In this document: positions 23,130-35,819 of the stretch, piece after piece
Numbering within the stretch: position 1 is the first letter of the stretch
Layout of the letters: each line of letters starts with the position of its first letter
NCBI RefSeq assembly: GCF_947172395.1
Contig: NC_069083.1
Span: 2,450,501-2,514,500 of the forward strand
Source: Bicyclus anynana
Taxonomy: Eukaryota; Arthropoda; Insecta; Lepidoptera; Nymphalidae
Length of the DNA: 64,000 nucleotides
Reading direction: 5' to 3'
Position numbers and translations under genes: made by a program
Notes under the pieces: generated by a model
The model's database searches: none
Seen by the model: the letters and a program-made list of their open reading frames with translations, nothing else
What the model was told of the DNA's origin: nothing

Positions 23130-23890
23130 AAGATACTAATTGCAAAAGTTTCAAGAATCAGTAAATTTAAGTATTATCATTTATATGAGAGAAAGAATAC
23201 TAGGAGAGACCCACAACTACTTGTATTTGGGTAAGGTGCAGCTTTTTTTATTTTCGGATAACTTCTATACATCTGATTATGATAAATAGAGCTTTTCTGA
23301 AACTGTATGTGAAAACGGTAAGATCTTGGATTAGATAGAAAAGATAAAAACCGTATAAAACCCAAAGGCATAAAAGAATTACAAAACTTGAATTTATTAC
23401 CTTTTGTTGCTCTTGTTTTATAGCACTTACTTAATTTTTAGTCATTCTATTTAAAGCACAGATATTCGATTTCCACTTTAGAACGTAAAAATTAAAACAA
23501 AACATGCTACCAGAGACAACACGGAGATCAAAAGCAAAGTTCAACCTGTACGATTCTCCGTGAGGAGCGGACCCGGTCAAGGCGAGTGAGCAGGTCTGAT
23601 GACACTGCACGCGGTGCCCTCTAGATCACCGTTTGTGTCAACAAAACTCGACACTGAAGTAAACACTAATAATGTAAACAATTTACATTTTTACATACGT
23701 TAACGTTTTTTTTTTCTAAACTAACTAGATTCGACTAATGAACAAATCGCTTCAATTTCTATTCGTCATTCAACCACAAAAATAAAAGTTTTATATATCT
23801 TTATATACCTATGCAAAATTAAGGCTGAAAATTATCATGTTGTAAAAGTAAAAAATAAACTGCATTTTGTTTTTAAGGAAATTATAATAA
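23130..23890. other. no gene or repeat recognised
   Basis: AT-rich, with one GC-richer spot at 23560-23640 that carries no open frame of note. Confidence 0.5.
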
Positions 23891-23892
23891 AC

Positions 23893-24208
23893 TAGCGGAC
23901 CCGGTCAAGCTTCGTTTTGACATAAGTGCACTTATTCTCTATCCCTACTCTACCCTTTCTATACCTCTGCCCCTACCCTACCCCTACCCTACCCCTACCG
24001 CTTGACTCTTAAACGTTTGTATGGGAAATAGAAAAGGGCAGTTTTTAGGGTTTTCCCGGAAATTATTTGATTTTTTTCTCACCTTTTAAACCTTCCCTAT
24101 ACCTCCACGAACATTTTAAGACCAAGATAAGATAAATCCGTTAAGCCGTTCTCGAGTTTTAGCGAGACTAACGAACAGCAAATCATTTTTATATATATAT
24201 AGATACTA
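23893..24208 (+). repeat. family E repeat with internal CCCTA tract
   Basis: Begins ACTAGCGGACCCGGTCAAGC, holds a short CCCTA/CCTAC microsatellite, then 'TGGGAAATAGAAAAGG', 'CCTTCCCTATACCTCC' and 'CGTTCTCGAGTTTTAGCGAG', ending in a TA run. The inverted copy is at 46040-46325. It is probably a non-autonomous transposon; the class is uncertain. Confidence 0.75.
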
Positions 24209-26385
24209 CGAATAGACGCTCTTTATGTAAAATCAATTGTATTCCATTCAAATTACTTTGTCAGGATATCAGAATGTATATTGTGTCTAATACTGTAATA
24301 TATGTAGTTTTTTCAATACTTATATATTTCCTTGGCTTAGCCAATTAACGACAAGTTGTACAACTTGAAAAATACAACAAATCAATATTAATAATTCGAA
24401 TTGATCATTGAGAAGAAACTGCTTATTGTAATTGCTATATTAAATCTGATATAAAGTTCATTGGTAATTGGTAACGATATATCATTACACTGGCCGTTAC
24501 ATTAATGGGCATGCAAGCAATAAAGTTCAATTGCATACCAACATAAATATAACGAGCAGGAGCTGCTTAATGTTTTACGATCTTTGGTCACGAAACTGAC
24601 ACAATTTCAGGCAATAACAATTCTTTATGACATCAGGACCTTTTTGAATCTGAACTAAATCAAAAATGTTGCATTTTCTTCCGTTTTAAAGTAGGTAAGT
24701 TTAGTTAAATGCACGTGTCGCATAAAATAAAAATAAGTCAATTTTAAAATCTGAAAGCATTTTCATTTCTTTTGATCCTTCAACAAAAAAAAATCTGAAA
24801 GCATTTTCATTTCTTTTGATCCTGTCAATTGAATTTTGTTAATATACTTACTGATATTAAAAAGATTGTAATACTACATAAAGCGTTTCTTGCAAACAAT
24901 CAAAATAAATATAAAGAAAGACGAAATACAAAAGGAACAGTAATACTTACAACGCTTAGATATTCAGTAAAATAATCAGAAAACGATAAAATTTCGAGGA
25001 AAAATATAATTGAAGGCCCAAATACCATGTTACTGGCCAAGACTTAGTGAAGAGCCAAGACAAGATGTCAACTTAATCGAAAGATAAGAATTAAATAGAA
25101 AAGAAACAACCACAATATCTTATACCACTCACGTCCTCAGTAAAAGAATAATTAAACAATAAGCTTTCGAGGAAAAAAATAATTGCACGCAGAAGACCAT
25201 ACATCATTTATACCCATCGCACAATGAATTAACGCGTTTGAGAATATTTCGAATCGACGTTTTAATTAAGAGTCAATTAGCATTTTAAATATCCCAGGAA
25301 TCAACTACCGAGTAATTGATTATTCCTATAAAGTGGGTAGTACAGTGAAATAATTAAACTCAGGTTCAACTTACTAGTATGTGATATTGCCGAAGATGTC
25401 CGACAGCTATTTATGTGAGTTTTAAGAATACTTTAGTTACACTAAAATCTAAAATAGATTTATAGTAATTTATAACTATGGTATGATATATCAAAGGTAT
25501 AATCGTATCACGGGAAATGGTACAAGAAATGCAAGAGATTATTTGTGTAATCCGTTAATAGATTTGTGTTAGTAAATTTCTATTTAAATGAATTAAATGC
25601 TCTAATTTTTGAAAATTTTCACAATTTCTGAGAAAATCTGAAAGGCACAATACGTAAAAAAATCAATAATATTTTTCAACAATTTCTATATTCCTTTTAA
25701 ATTGTCAATGAAGTCCCAGTAACCAAATGTCTACAAGAGACACTAAATATTATATCACAAAATTGAAATTTTTTTGTATTGTTTTTCCTAAAACAGTAGA
25801 AAATGTGAAAGACTATAATGTCCAAAATGTGCATACTATTGAGGCTAATAAAAACGCACAGCAAGTGCAGTCACCATTTGTCACCTCGTTCACAGTTCGT
25901 CATGTATCTGCAATACGTTAAATACATTCAAATGTTGGTCTCAATAGGCTATTAGTCCTAGACGCGGCACAGATTTTGAAATGTATGGCGAGGACAGGGC
26001 ACCGAGCACAATTCAGACTTGACACATTTACATTGATTTATCTACGTAGTCTGAAATCTTTTACACGACTTGCACTTAAGGTTGCACTTGCACTGATTTA
26101 AGCCCTTTGTTAATGTTTCCAAAATATGAAAGTTAATCCCACCATCATTCGTGTTGACGTTATCTTTAAGGCCCTAGGACACTTTCAGCTAAGTGTATCA
26201 CTAGTAGCCAATGCATAATTAAAGTATGCTATACCATAAGTATGATGTATCATCTGACAAGACATAAAATTTAAAATTTTGAAAGACCCCAGAATTATTA
26301 ATTACACTCTCGATTAAGTCATCAATCTTCTTTTAGAGTGCGCTTTCATTAGAGACATTCAATTATTCTTTCCCATCTTCAACCC
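24209..26385. other. AT-rich DNA, no gene seen
   Basis: Nothing beyond the local duplication at 24746-24823. The open frame at 25727-25921 has no family signal. Confidence 0.5.
24746..24823 (+). repeat. 34-bp direct duplication, period 44
   Basis: Two identical copies starting AAAATCTGAAAGCATTTTC (24746-24779 and 24790-24823) are separated by an A-rich spacer. This is a recent local duplication. Confidence 0.9.
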
Positions 26386-26389
26386 CCAA

Positions 26390-26525
26390 AACTTTTAAAC
26401 GGCTCAACCGATTTTAATCAAACATACTAAGAGCACTCGCACATAAGTCACCTTTCATACAAAAAAAAACTAAATTAAAATCGCTTAATCCGTTCGGGAG
26501 CTATGGTGCCACAGACAGACTAAAA
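26390..26525 (+). repeat. interspersed repeat (family Q)
   Basis: 'TTTTAAACGGCTCAACCG' ... 'CGTTCGGGAGCTATGGTGCC' followed by 'ACAGACAGAC', a layout common at the ends of lepidopteran transposons. Single copy here. Confidence 0.5.
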
Positions 26526-27087
26526 CTCGTTCGCTACAATACTTCGACAATGAAAAGGATCTTCAGATGTCGACCAATTGTAAAGAAGAAACTGCCAAAG
26601 GACAAATATTATAAAATCATGTCATCTCCACTCTGTAACAACAGCTGTAACAAATTTCTTCAAGGAACTCTAAAACAGATCTTATAATAATTCTCTTTTT
26701 AATATTCAGCACTACTTGATGATAGTTAATAGTTACGTCGTACCTTACTATATTGGCTAGTACATAATAATCCCTTTCTAAATTACTTTTATCAACTTTA
26801 GTAATTATCCAATTACAACTCAATCAACGACTTGTATCATGTTTCGTTAACATAACATTTGACGTTACAGACAATTTCCTTGGGCGTGTTATAAACTGCT
26901 AATCCAGCCTGATTGCTAATTTGAAATGAAATCTAAAATGCGTTAGGGCTGATACTACCGGTTAGGATGGCAACACCCAACCGATACCACCTGACAAAAC
27001 TGTAAGTATAGACAAAACTCGACACATAAGAATTGACAGCGAAGTAACTCGAGTTAAAATTTACTGTATCGTGAGGAGTATATGTAT

Positions 27088-27283
27088 TAGCTGACGCCGC
27101 GCGGTTTCACCCGCGTGATTCCCGTTCCCGTAGGAATACAGGGATAATATATAGCCTATAGCCTTCCTCGATAAATGGGCTATCTAACAATGAAAGGATT
27201 TTTCAAATCGGAGCAGTAGTTCCTGAGATTAGCGCGTTCAATCAAACAAACAAACTCTTCAGCTTTATAATATTAGTATAGAT
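27088..27283 (+). repeat. family C repeat, well preserved
   Basis: Starts TAGCTGACGCCGCGCGG, then CCCGTTCCCGTAGGAATA, GGGATAATATATAGCC, the AATGGGCTATCTAACA block, TTTTTCAAATCGGAGCAGT and CTGAGATTAGCGCG, and ends TTTATAATATTAGTATAGAT. At least six clear and several decayed copies occur in this window on both strands. It has no ORF. The fixed 3' end without inverted repeats suggests a LINE-derived or Helitron-like non-autonomous element. Confidence 0.85.
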
Positions 27284-28589
27284 TACGGCACCCACGGCAC
27301 CATACAGCAATTGCTAAAGTAGGTTTCTCGGATCCTAGGGGTTCCGTAGAAAAGTTACGAGTATTTGTTAGGGGTTCAGTGAAATTATTTAATACCACAA
27401 TACCCACAGAGTGGATGCTACCCTAGATACGTGCATAGAAGATTCTAAGATGTTGCTAATAAAAAAAATATTATTGAAATTAATGTCTATGACTTAAGCT
27501 AGTAATCATTTGAAATGGGATTCCATTAAATAAAATATAGCTAGTAAGTTTTCCGGTGTCTTAATAATTTGGGAAAAATTACACATGGTGTATCTATGAA
27601 TGAACATATGAAGTTATTGAAAGTCTTTTTAGTGTTACATCACATCTTTTGTATCATAGACACTCCACAGCACAGTATTACTTCGTGTAGAGGTTCCTGG
27701 TAAAAATAATTTACACAGTGTCTTGCCAACTTCGAGTTCTGATAATATTTCTCGGTGCATACACTATGAGTAAAATAAAACGAAGCAACAACACACTAAA
27801 GTTACTGCCAATATGTTTCTAACATAATTGCTTGTTCTTTCACTTACATGGAAATAGCTGTATTATTTAAAATATCAATCGATTTTTGAGCTGCACATAG
27901 GCAAGGTAACAACGTCCGTGAAGACAAGACTATAATAAATGAATGGAGAGCTTTAAATATTTAGTTTTGATGTTTTGGTATTCGTTTCTAAGAACAATAG
28001 TGCCATCGTTTATTTAAAAATATCTTCCTTATAAAAGCAGATTTTAATTCATTTATTTCTTACAAAGGAACTTCACGACTATGAAACTTTCAAAACCGAG
28101 AAAGTATAGAAAAACATTGTCAAATTTGATTCAGAAGAGCATGCATAATTAAATTAACAACGAAAGGACTCAGCTGATGCCTCGATCAATATTACCACGA
28201 ATTGTTTCACTTCCGGCCTCGATAGTACCTACCTAGTATAGTAAAGTAGTGTTATATGCAAATTAATGCCTAGTGCCAAAGTGCCAAGTAGCAATAAATT
28301 CTGCAATCACAATGTAAGAGCCAAGTTATTATCTACTTAAAATTCAGAAATAATTAATTTATCTGCAATTTGCATCGACGCTAATAGTAATCTAGTTGGT
28401 GCGGGTTTGTAATCAGAGTAGGTAATACAAGATGTTATCACGTAATATTGTAAATGTTCTTGTACATTTATCAAAAGCCCGACAGCTATTTCGAGTTTTT
28501 AAATTAATTTTAAGAACCTGGGTTAAGTTGATCTGGTCGTAGTGATCAAGAAGTATGCCTTAATAAATAAAATAGTTAATTTATAACGA

Positions 28590-28747
28590 CTATAGCTAAA
28601 CTCGAAGTCACCAGTTGCGATGATGCAGAGGCAATGGTCTGGGCACATAATTCGAAGACCCTATGGACTGACGACATCAAGCGGGTGACAGGTAGCCACT
28701 AAATGCTGAAGGCTCGAGATCGTGGCGTTTGGAAGTTTAAGAGGATG
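28590..28747 (+). pseudogene. RTE-type LINE reverse transcriptase relic
   Basis: The translation gives MMQRQWSGHIIRRPYG, then in another frame WTDDIKRVTGSH, a stop, and MLKARDRGVWKF. These are the same C-terminal blocks as at 39553 (W.GHI..RR and RW.DDI..V.GS...A.DR..W) with the middle deleted. It ends just before the palindrome at 28748. Confidence 0.75.
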
Positions 28748-28804
28748 TCAAGATATAATCATCATCATCATGAGAGTCTGATGATGATGATGATTATATC
28801 TTGA
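28748..28804. repeat. perfect inverted repeat with (ATC)n arms
   Basis: The left arm TCAAGATATAATCATCATCA (28748-28770) is matched exactly by its reverse complement, ending TTATATCTTGA, at 28779-28804. The (ATC)n part looks like a LINE 3' microsatellite tail, so this is tail-to-tail inversion of the element to its left. Confidence 0.9.
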
Positions 28805-30290
28805 GATAACCTTGCAATGTACATCAATCAATCTAAATCAATATAAGGTACAGATTAGAGGAGTTACGCATCACGTTCCTGTAATTTTAAATACAAATTT
28901 TACAAGATGCTGTTTCGAGTAGAAACCAAGGATTCAATTTGTCTCTATACTAAATTCATCAAAATAAAAAAAAATAGCGCATTGCATTTTTAAAAACCTC
29001 GTAAATAATAAAATAGGAATTTGGCTATAAACATGTCTGTACCCAGTAGATATTACAAGACACGTAATAAACTACAGTTCTCAAGAATAAAACCCGAATA
29101 AATCGAGCCGATAAAAATAACCATCGTGCGCACAATAAAACTGCATTGCATTCGAATCGAAACTTAATAAGGAAGAAAAATAAATAAAATCGGGTCAAGG
29201 GTGTTACAAAATGCGAGTACAGACGGGTTCTGTAGCTTTACAAATAGAGAAAACTTTCTAGTCTTGCACAAAATCACAAATTACTGAAAGCGAATCTTTG
29301 CGGTTGTATTTTCTCTCACGATTCGACCCATGAATATCGTGATAATTTTATTTTAATTACTCGATACTTAAACCGTCATCGTTACTTTAATCAATGGACA
29401 TATTTTGTGGATGTAAAATGTGGGCTCTCGAAGAACCATTATAATCTTCTGTCAATTATTACTATTAATAGTTCTCTGCAACTTGCATGATGACACTTTT
29501 TCACCTTGCCTCGAAACTGCGTTGCGTTATTTTTATCATCTTTCTAATGTTATTATTTTACCTAAAGATAAAATCAAAAAATAAAATCTATTCAGTATTT
29601 ATTTTATTTCGTTTTGTTTTGCAAGTAATCTTGAGTGTCCAATGCAAGTGTATCTATTTATTTGCCACAGTCATAGAGTGTTATAATTTGGAATAGTAGG
29701 AATAACACACACGATACTTATTTACTAAAAAACCAAATAATTCTCAGGAGATCTTACGCGGACAAAGTCAGGGGCCTCAGCAAGGGATCAATCGATAGGA
29801 CAAAGATGACATTTAAAATTAAATGCAGTTCATAATATATTCAAAACTCATTTAAGTTTCTTAAATGAGTTAAACGGTTAGACTGACCTACCAGAGGTAT
29901 AAAGGATTTATTGTTTGACTACGGTATCCTAAAAACGGGAGATTAAAGCGAATAATTCAGACGGAAAGACATTCGCTCGAAACAAAATACAAATCCATCG
30001 TACAGAGGTGTGTTCACATAAAGCAAGACTTGACAGGAGGACCGACGCCCTGCAGTGCTCTGTTGTTGATGAAAGATATACGGCATCCACATTTGCACGA
30101 CAAATGCAAGGATACTCAGTTGAATATGACATTATATTAATGAAACAAAAATGTTTGGTTGTTTTTATATTTTTTAAGGAAATAAAATATCATTACCATT
30201 CTCTTTTACATCGACAATGACAACAGTTAGAGTAATAGCCGCTTGCAACTTAGTCGTAGTAGAACACAATCTTTCTCTTGAAGCACTCTT
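28805..30290. other. no gene or clear repeat recognised
   Basis: AT-rich. The phrase 'CTTACGCGGACAAAGTCAGGGG' at about 29753 is a scrap of family D in decayed form. Confidence 0.5.
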
Positions 30291-30293
30291 TTT

Positions 30294-30530
30294 GGCTGGT
30301 GGGAGGCTTCGACCGCTGTTAGTTACCACCCTACCGACAAAGACGTAGGTACCGCCAAGCGATTTAGCGTTCCGGTATGATGTCGTGTAGAAACCAAAAG
30401 GGGTGTGGATTTTCATCCTCCTTCTAACAAATTTGGCCCGCTTCTATCTTGGACTGCATCATCATTTACCATCAGGTGAGATTGTAGTCAAGGGCTAATT
30501 TGTAAAGGTAAAAAAAAATAAAAAAAAATA
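30294..30530 (+). mobile_element. SINE family 1, 5'-truncated
   Basis: Starts inside the body at GGCTGGTGGGAGGCTTCG, runs through CCGCCAAGCGATTTAGCG, GGTGTGGATTTTCATCC and ACCATCAGGTGAGATTG, and ends in an A-rich tail. The head is missing. Confidence 0.92.
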
Positions 30531-32600
30531 TCTATTGATGATAACCGCACTGAAATCCGATGAGCAGTTAAAATGATCTAAGTGTAAATAAATACACACA
30601 GGAGACAGGGACAAGCGACTTTTTATAATAATTGATAAACTGACCAATATTTAAAGCATCTAGTAGTACAGAAATCCTAGAACCAGCAGGGTGCCTAATT
30701 AATAGGCACTTAACATATTCTGCATTAAAATAGTGATGTTAGGCTGCGTTGTCTAACTGGGCAAGTTTTCCTTTAAATCTCTTACGCAACATGACATAAT
30801 GAAGCCTTGACATTGTTGATCTCACACTGGCAGCGCGTGCCAAAGTCGCCGCAGTTAGAGGTGCCATCAGCCGTTATGACGATACTTCACATGTGTCCCA
30901 CTAATATTCAAGAGTATATTCCTTTTACAAATTTGCTATAATTGATTGCATTTTAATTGAATGTGACGTGAGTGATAACAATAATGAAAACAATACAGTA
31001 ACGATAGAACTAGATCACACGTATGGCCTACACAAGTCGCAGCTGCTTGAGTTAATTAGTAAAGAAAATAAAGTAATAAAATATAATTTTTGCTACACAT
31101 GAAAATATTAAATACAAAAGTATCCAATAGATAGGAGGCAACCAACAATCGAAAAGTAGAAGCAGTAAATAAATACCCTGTGATGTATGTCATAACCAAG
31201 AAAAAGGCCCCAACACAGAATTTTGCCACATATTTCCTTAAAAAAAAGTATGCAGCACTGATTTTCAGTTAGGTGCCAACTTAACAGGGCTTGTCAAGGT
31301 ATGTATCTGTGCCACATTTAAGAAATTAGGAACAATGCACATACATAATGTATTGACTTGATTAAGTATAATTCAATGAACCGAATATACATTTCTTCTA
31401 AGAACGAACTCATTACACGTGTCTACTACATTACAATTTATATTTTGGCCTTTGTCGTATTCGTTTCTTAGATTTTATAAAATCTTTTGATCAGAGGCAC
31501 TTGACCTTAGAATCAAATGTTTTTATCGAGACTTATGATGAACGTTCGCAATAAATCATCACATCTCTGTTTATGCTGAATAACGCTTGCAAAAAATTTA
31601 CTTTGCCACACTCTGTGTTACTGATGAATCTATAAGTATAAATTATTTCGTACACTCATTTAATACCTACCGTTACTACAGGAGGGAACTTACTACCAAA
31701 CAATGACATTAATTCAGCTTTAATATCAATCATTGTTGCAAAACGTGATTATAAGTCTAATTAACAGAAAGCTGGAGTGATCGACTCGACTCGACATTCT
31801 ATTTTTTCCATGGCAAACTATTGTCTTCCTCATTGATTTAAATAGCGTGGTCGACGACGCAAAATAACAGGTCCAAACTACGCATCTAGAACGTAAAATG
31901 TTAAATAATTGCGAAATGCGCATATGTAGACTACATGTATTAGTACTTATGTGTATCCGAGCTTCGTCGAGCTTTTTCCTGTAAAACCCATTTTTTAGAA
32001 AGTCACAGCGTCTTTTGGATGTTACACGTATCTAATAAAAACATAGGCAGAAAAAAAAGACGACTTCCTATATAAGCCTGTAAAGCAAAACGTGCAAGAT
32101 CCATATCGACCGACTCGTTTTCTTGATACACGAGATGTAATATAGTATAAGATTTAGTCGTTTTAATATATTAAAAACAATATAAGTTCTTCAAATTCAG
32201 TATGCCGAACTATAAATTCAAAGAATGTCATTTTGTTATACAAAATTATTTTTGTCGACTTATTAGTGGAACTTAATATTTGCATCAGTTTTCGTCATCG
32301 AATCTTAATTTCCCATTTATATACGCGATTTTGAAACGTAACAAAACCGGTTAAAAGCTCAATAAATTCATTTATTGCAAAATTTTAGAAGACTAAGAGG
32401 AAAAAACTTTCATATTTAATCTTGGTCAACCAATATAATAGATGCAACTTAAAATAACTTATATCGAAAAAAAACTACAAGCCATAAATACATAAAAGGG
32501 CGAGGGCATATTTTTAATTTTTTTTAAACACAATTAAGTTTACGATGACAGGAAATTACTGAATTCGTCGATGTTTATTTTCACCGTGCACCGCCTATAA
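30531..32600. other. AT-rich DNA, no gene seen
   Basis: No repeat family or exon recognised. The open frame at 31726-31923 (minus) is unconvincing. Confidence 0.5.
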
Positions 32601-32605
32601 TAAAG

Positions 32606-32808
32606 ACTAAGAGACGCCGCGCGGTTTCACCTGCGTGTTTCCCGTTCTCGTAGGAATACCGGGATAAAATATAGCCTATAGCCTTCTTCGATAAATGGGC
32701 TATTTAACGCTGAAAGAATTTTTCAAATCGGACCAGTAGTTCCTGAGATTAGCGCGTTCAATGAAACAAACGAACAAACTCTTTAGCTTTATAATATTAG
32801 TATAGATT
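32606..32808 (+). repeat. family C repeat
   Basis: Nearly full copy from GACGCCGCGCGGTTTCACC to TATAATATTAGTATAGATT. It is collinear with the copy at 27088. Confidence 0.85.
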
Positions 32809-32895
32809 GCAAATAATTTATTGCATAACCTTTTAATAAGATTGAGGATGGTTAATATGAAAACATGAAATAAAGTACATGTCAAAAGTATGCAT

Positions 32896-33429
32896 TTAGT
32901 TTTCTCTTGCACCTTGATTGAAATTGAAATGTTTAGAACTTAAGACACCAAATTTCTTTAAGGTCAAAAAAAGTTTTGAATCAATTAACTTTTTTGGAAG
33001 TGCAACAGCATCACGAGTGTTTTGTCCAGACCAACTCTCTAGTGTTCGTAGAAAACACTTCGGCCGTGGCATCGCTGGCCACGAACTTGAACAAAAACCA
33101 ACCGACAGCCGAAACATCAATGACCGTGAACCATTACCGGATGCAGAGCAAAATAAAAGAGTATACTAGCAGATAGCTGTTACTCGACCCACATCAGTGG
33201 CCTCGTTACGACGAAATCGCAATGTAATTTCGCGACTCACATTTTTCGGAACACTTTTACTTTGGCACCGGGTTACAGTTTTGGTGATGACACCAATTTC
33301 TCTTTCAATAATATAATTAACACCAGATGCTGGAGTACTCAAAAGAACTTGCTTGCTAGTTTGCTTGCTAGCATTAAGGACTCTAACTTCTACAGTTTTT
33401 GTCTTAACTTGTTTTGAATCTTGGTTTAT
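32896..33429 (-). pseudogene. 177-codon frame with one internal stop, unknown
   Basis: On the minus strand one reading frame stays open from an upstream in-frame TGA (33432-33430) to TAA (32898-32896), broken only by a TAG at 33168-33166. The first part (87 codons) contains stretches such as TKTVEVRVLNASKQTSKQVLL and GVNYIIEREIGVITKTVTRCQSK. The second (89 codons) contains PRPKCFLRTLESWSGQNTRDA. No start ATG is present in the first part. In DNA this AT-rich, so long a frame is uncommon. It may be a decayed transposon ORF or two exons split by an unrecognised intron. The opposite strand also has open frames, so the coding strand is not settled. No family recognised. Confidence 0.28.
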
Positions 33430-33485
33430 TCACTACATAAAAAAATACAAATCTTTCCTCTTCATAGCATTCGTCGTTATCAACT

Positions 33486-33740
33486 TCACTACTGAGCACG
33501 AGTCTCTCTCAGAATGAGAGGGATTAGGCCAATAGTCCACGCTGGCCCAATGCGGATTGGCAGACTTCACGCAAGTATAGAATTAATAAAATTCTCTGGT
33601 ATGCAGGTTTCCTCACGTTGTTTATCCTTCACCGTTTTGAGACACGTGATATTTAATTTCTTAAAATGCACACCGGATTCGAGCCCACACCCTCCGGAAT
33701 CGGAGGCAGAGGTCATGCCCACTGGGCTATCACGACTCTT
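33486..33740 (-). mobile_element. SINE family 2
   Basis: Minus-strand copy with head AGAGTCGTGATAGCCCAGTGG, the B box region GTGTGGGCTCGAATCCGG, a short deletion of the GGGGCATGCACC segment, then body and end. Confidence 0.93.
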
Positions 33741-33754
33741 TTATAGCATTAGTA

Positions 33755-34935
33755 TAGATTAAAAGGTTGCTTTGTTAAATAATTAAAATGCATGCAAAGC
33801 TTGATTCATCAAAAACGATAAAGCCATATTTTCAACATATTTTGCATCACTGAATGCAAATCTAGAAATTACAAAATCTTGCCCAACCTGTGTAAACTTT
33901 CACCCTTAAAATATTCAATTTCGCTTTTTTGAAAACTTGATGTAACGTCCGCTTGTTGGCTCATTCATAATATTACTTTTTATGTTAAATTTTATTAAGT
34001 CACAAACTTAATAATTTAAGAAACTAGTAATAATTATTTAAGTACTTACTACGTACTTACATAAAATGTAGGCAGATATCTTTAAGCTAGAAATTTTCCT
34101 GGTATTTAAGCAACAATGTAAGATTGATTATAATATTAGTTACATTTGAAGACTTTTAAGTTATGATACGGGACTATTGCCATTTAACCTCAAAAAACTA
34201 TTGAAGGCAATCAAGTAGTATTTTAGAATTAATTCTATTTACGCTTAACATTTATAATCAATAATCAAGCAAGCAACAAGAATATTGAAAATCGTAATGC
34301 AGGTCGATTCTCCTCTACTAAAAACACAAAGACTAAATGAAAATATTGTACAATCCTATAATAGAGAATTTCTCAATAGACTTATACTGTTATCTACTAA
34401 AGTAGGTATTGTGCAATCTTCTAGGCCAAAGAAGGCCGGACATTCGGTAGTTAAACGATAAATGGGCCGGTGTACCAGCGTCATTCATGTGTTAACGAAT
34501 AACAAGACTTTAAGTTACCTCTCCAACGGTGGTGTGAGGTATTATGATAGAACATAGAAGGATTAAAGAATTAAACTACATTTAAACAATTGTTTCTAGT
34601 ACAGTAGTAGAACTAACTACTTACGTTAATACATAATTTAACTCATTAACGTACATATTAAAATAATTATTTGTTGTGATGTGCCAGAAAGTAGTAACTA
34701 TAAGATGGAATTCTCTAGTTCACTAAAAGTGAATTTAATAGAAGATCTCGATCACGCAAGTCAACATTTACCTACCTCATATATTTACTTATCTCTTATA
34801 GTAAAACACAACGAAAATTAAGATCTTTACTCTATCTGTAACATTTATTTTACAAAGCTTATTACAATCAATTTTACGGCGCGAAATACGATGTCGTGGG
34901 TGTCTACATAAAATTTACAAATATTAAACGTTTTA
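33755..34935. other. AT-rich DNA, no gene seen
   Basis: No recognisable element. Confidence 0.5.
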
Positions 34936-34940
34936 AACAA

Positions 34941-35082
34941 ATTCCGCGGGTTTGAAAAATTTGCTTTTGTGTTGATCCAGGGAATCTATCTTCATTTAAA
35001 ATTTCAGCTAAATCAATTCAGTAGTTTCGGTGTAAAAGAGTAATCCATGCATCTTTACAAACTTTCGCGTTTATTATATTTG
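34941..35082 (+). repeat. family D repeat, partial
   Basis: 'TTCCGCGGGTTTG', 'GTTGATCCAGGGAATCTAT', 'AAATTTCAGCTAAATCA', 'AAACTTTCGCGTTTATTATA': the 3' two thirds of family D (see 44212). Confidence 0.65.
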
Positions 35083-35740
35083 AAAATTTTTGAATAAAAT
35101 TCATACGTATGGAAAGTCAGCTTAAACAGCCTCATTGACCAAACACCGGCTGCTGTGACGGGCTGGCCTAACGAGAGGAACAAGTCGCAGCGACCGAGAG
35201 CGAAACTAATACGAACTAGCAGAACTGTGGATTACTTTCATTTGTTTGAGATGCCGAAAGTAAACTTTTACTTTCAGAGCGGAAAGATTCGCGGGATAAA
35301 ACTCAATTTTTACGTTTTAATTAGATTTTATGGCCATTTGAAGATGAGAAACATAGCTAGAAGATTGCTGGAGAAATTAAATAACAGAACCAGCATCGCA
35401 TCACACTTCGAAATAGATACTTGAATTGAAGTTGTACAGTGTTTTAATGATCGTGAGAGACGAACATTAAAAAGTTATGTAATATATATCATCAAATAAA
35501 AAAATAATAAAATCAAAATATAACTCGACCAGCTGGCCTAGTCACTAATTTGGTCTTTATTAACTATAAACCTATTAAAATAAACAACAAATCAATTGAG
35601 AAATGTTGTCTATCTACTATATGATATCCACGAAGAGTTGTCAGTGGGCTCCGGATGACTTTTGTTACATAGAATCTCAATTTCGTATATGTCAACTAAC
35701 ATACGTCAATGTTAGTGAATTAGCTGCAGATCACATGAAC

Positions 35741-35817
35741 ATCCTACTAATATAAACGCGAAAGTTTTTATGGATGTTTTTAATCTTTAACGCCGAAGTC
35801 ACCGGCGTCCGCTAGTT
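35741..35817 (-). repeat. family D repeat, internally deleted
   Basis: Both ends are present on the minus strand (ACTAGCGGACGCCGGTGAC start, CGCGTTTATATTAGTAGGA end) with the interior lost. Confidence 0.7.
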
Positions 35818-35819
35818 AT

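Noticed and set aside
28748..28804. miRNA hairpin
   Set aside because: The arms are (ATC)n simple sequence joined to a LINE end, better explained by an inverted LINE tail.
35155..35424. 89-codon plus-strand frame ending LLEKLNNRTSIASHFEIDT
   Set aside because: No ATG at the start, no splice sites and no family resemblance; kept out for lack of support.
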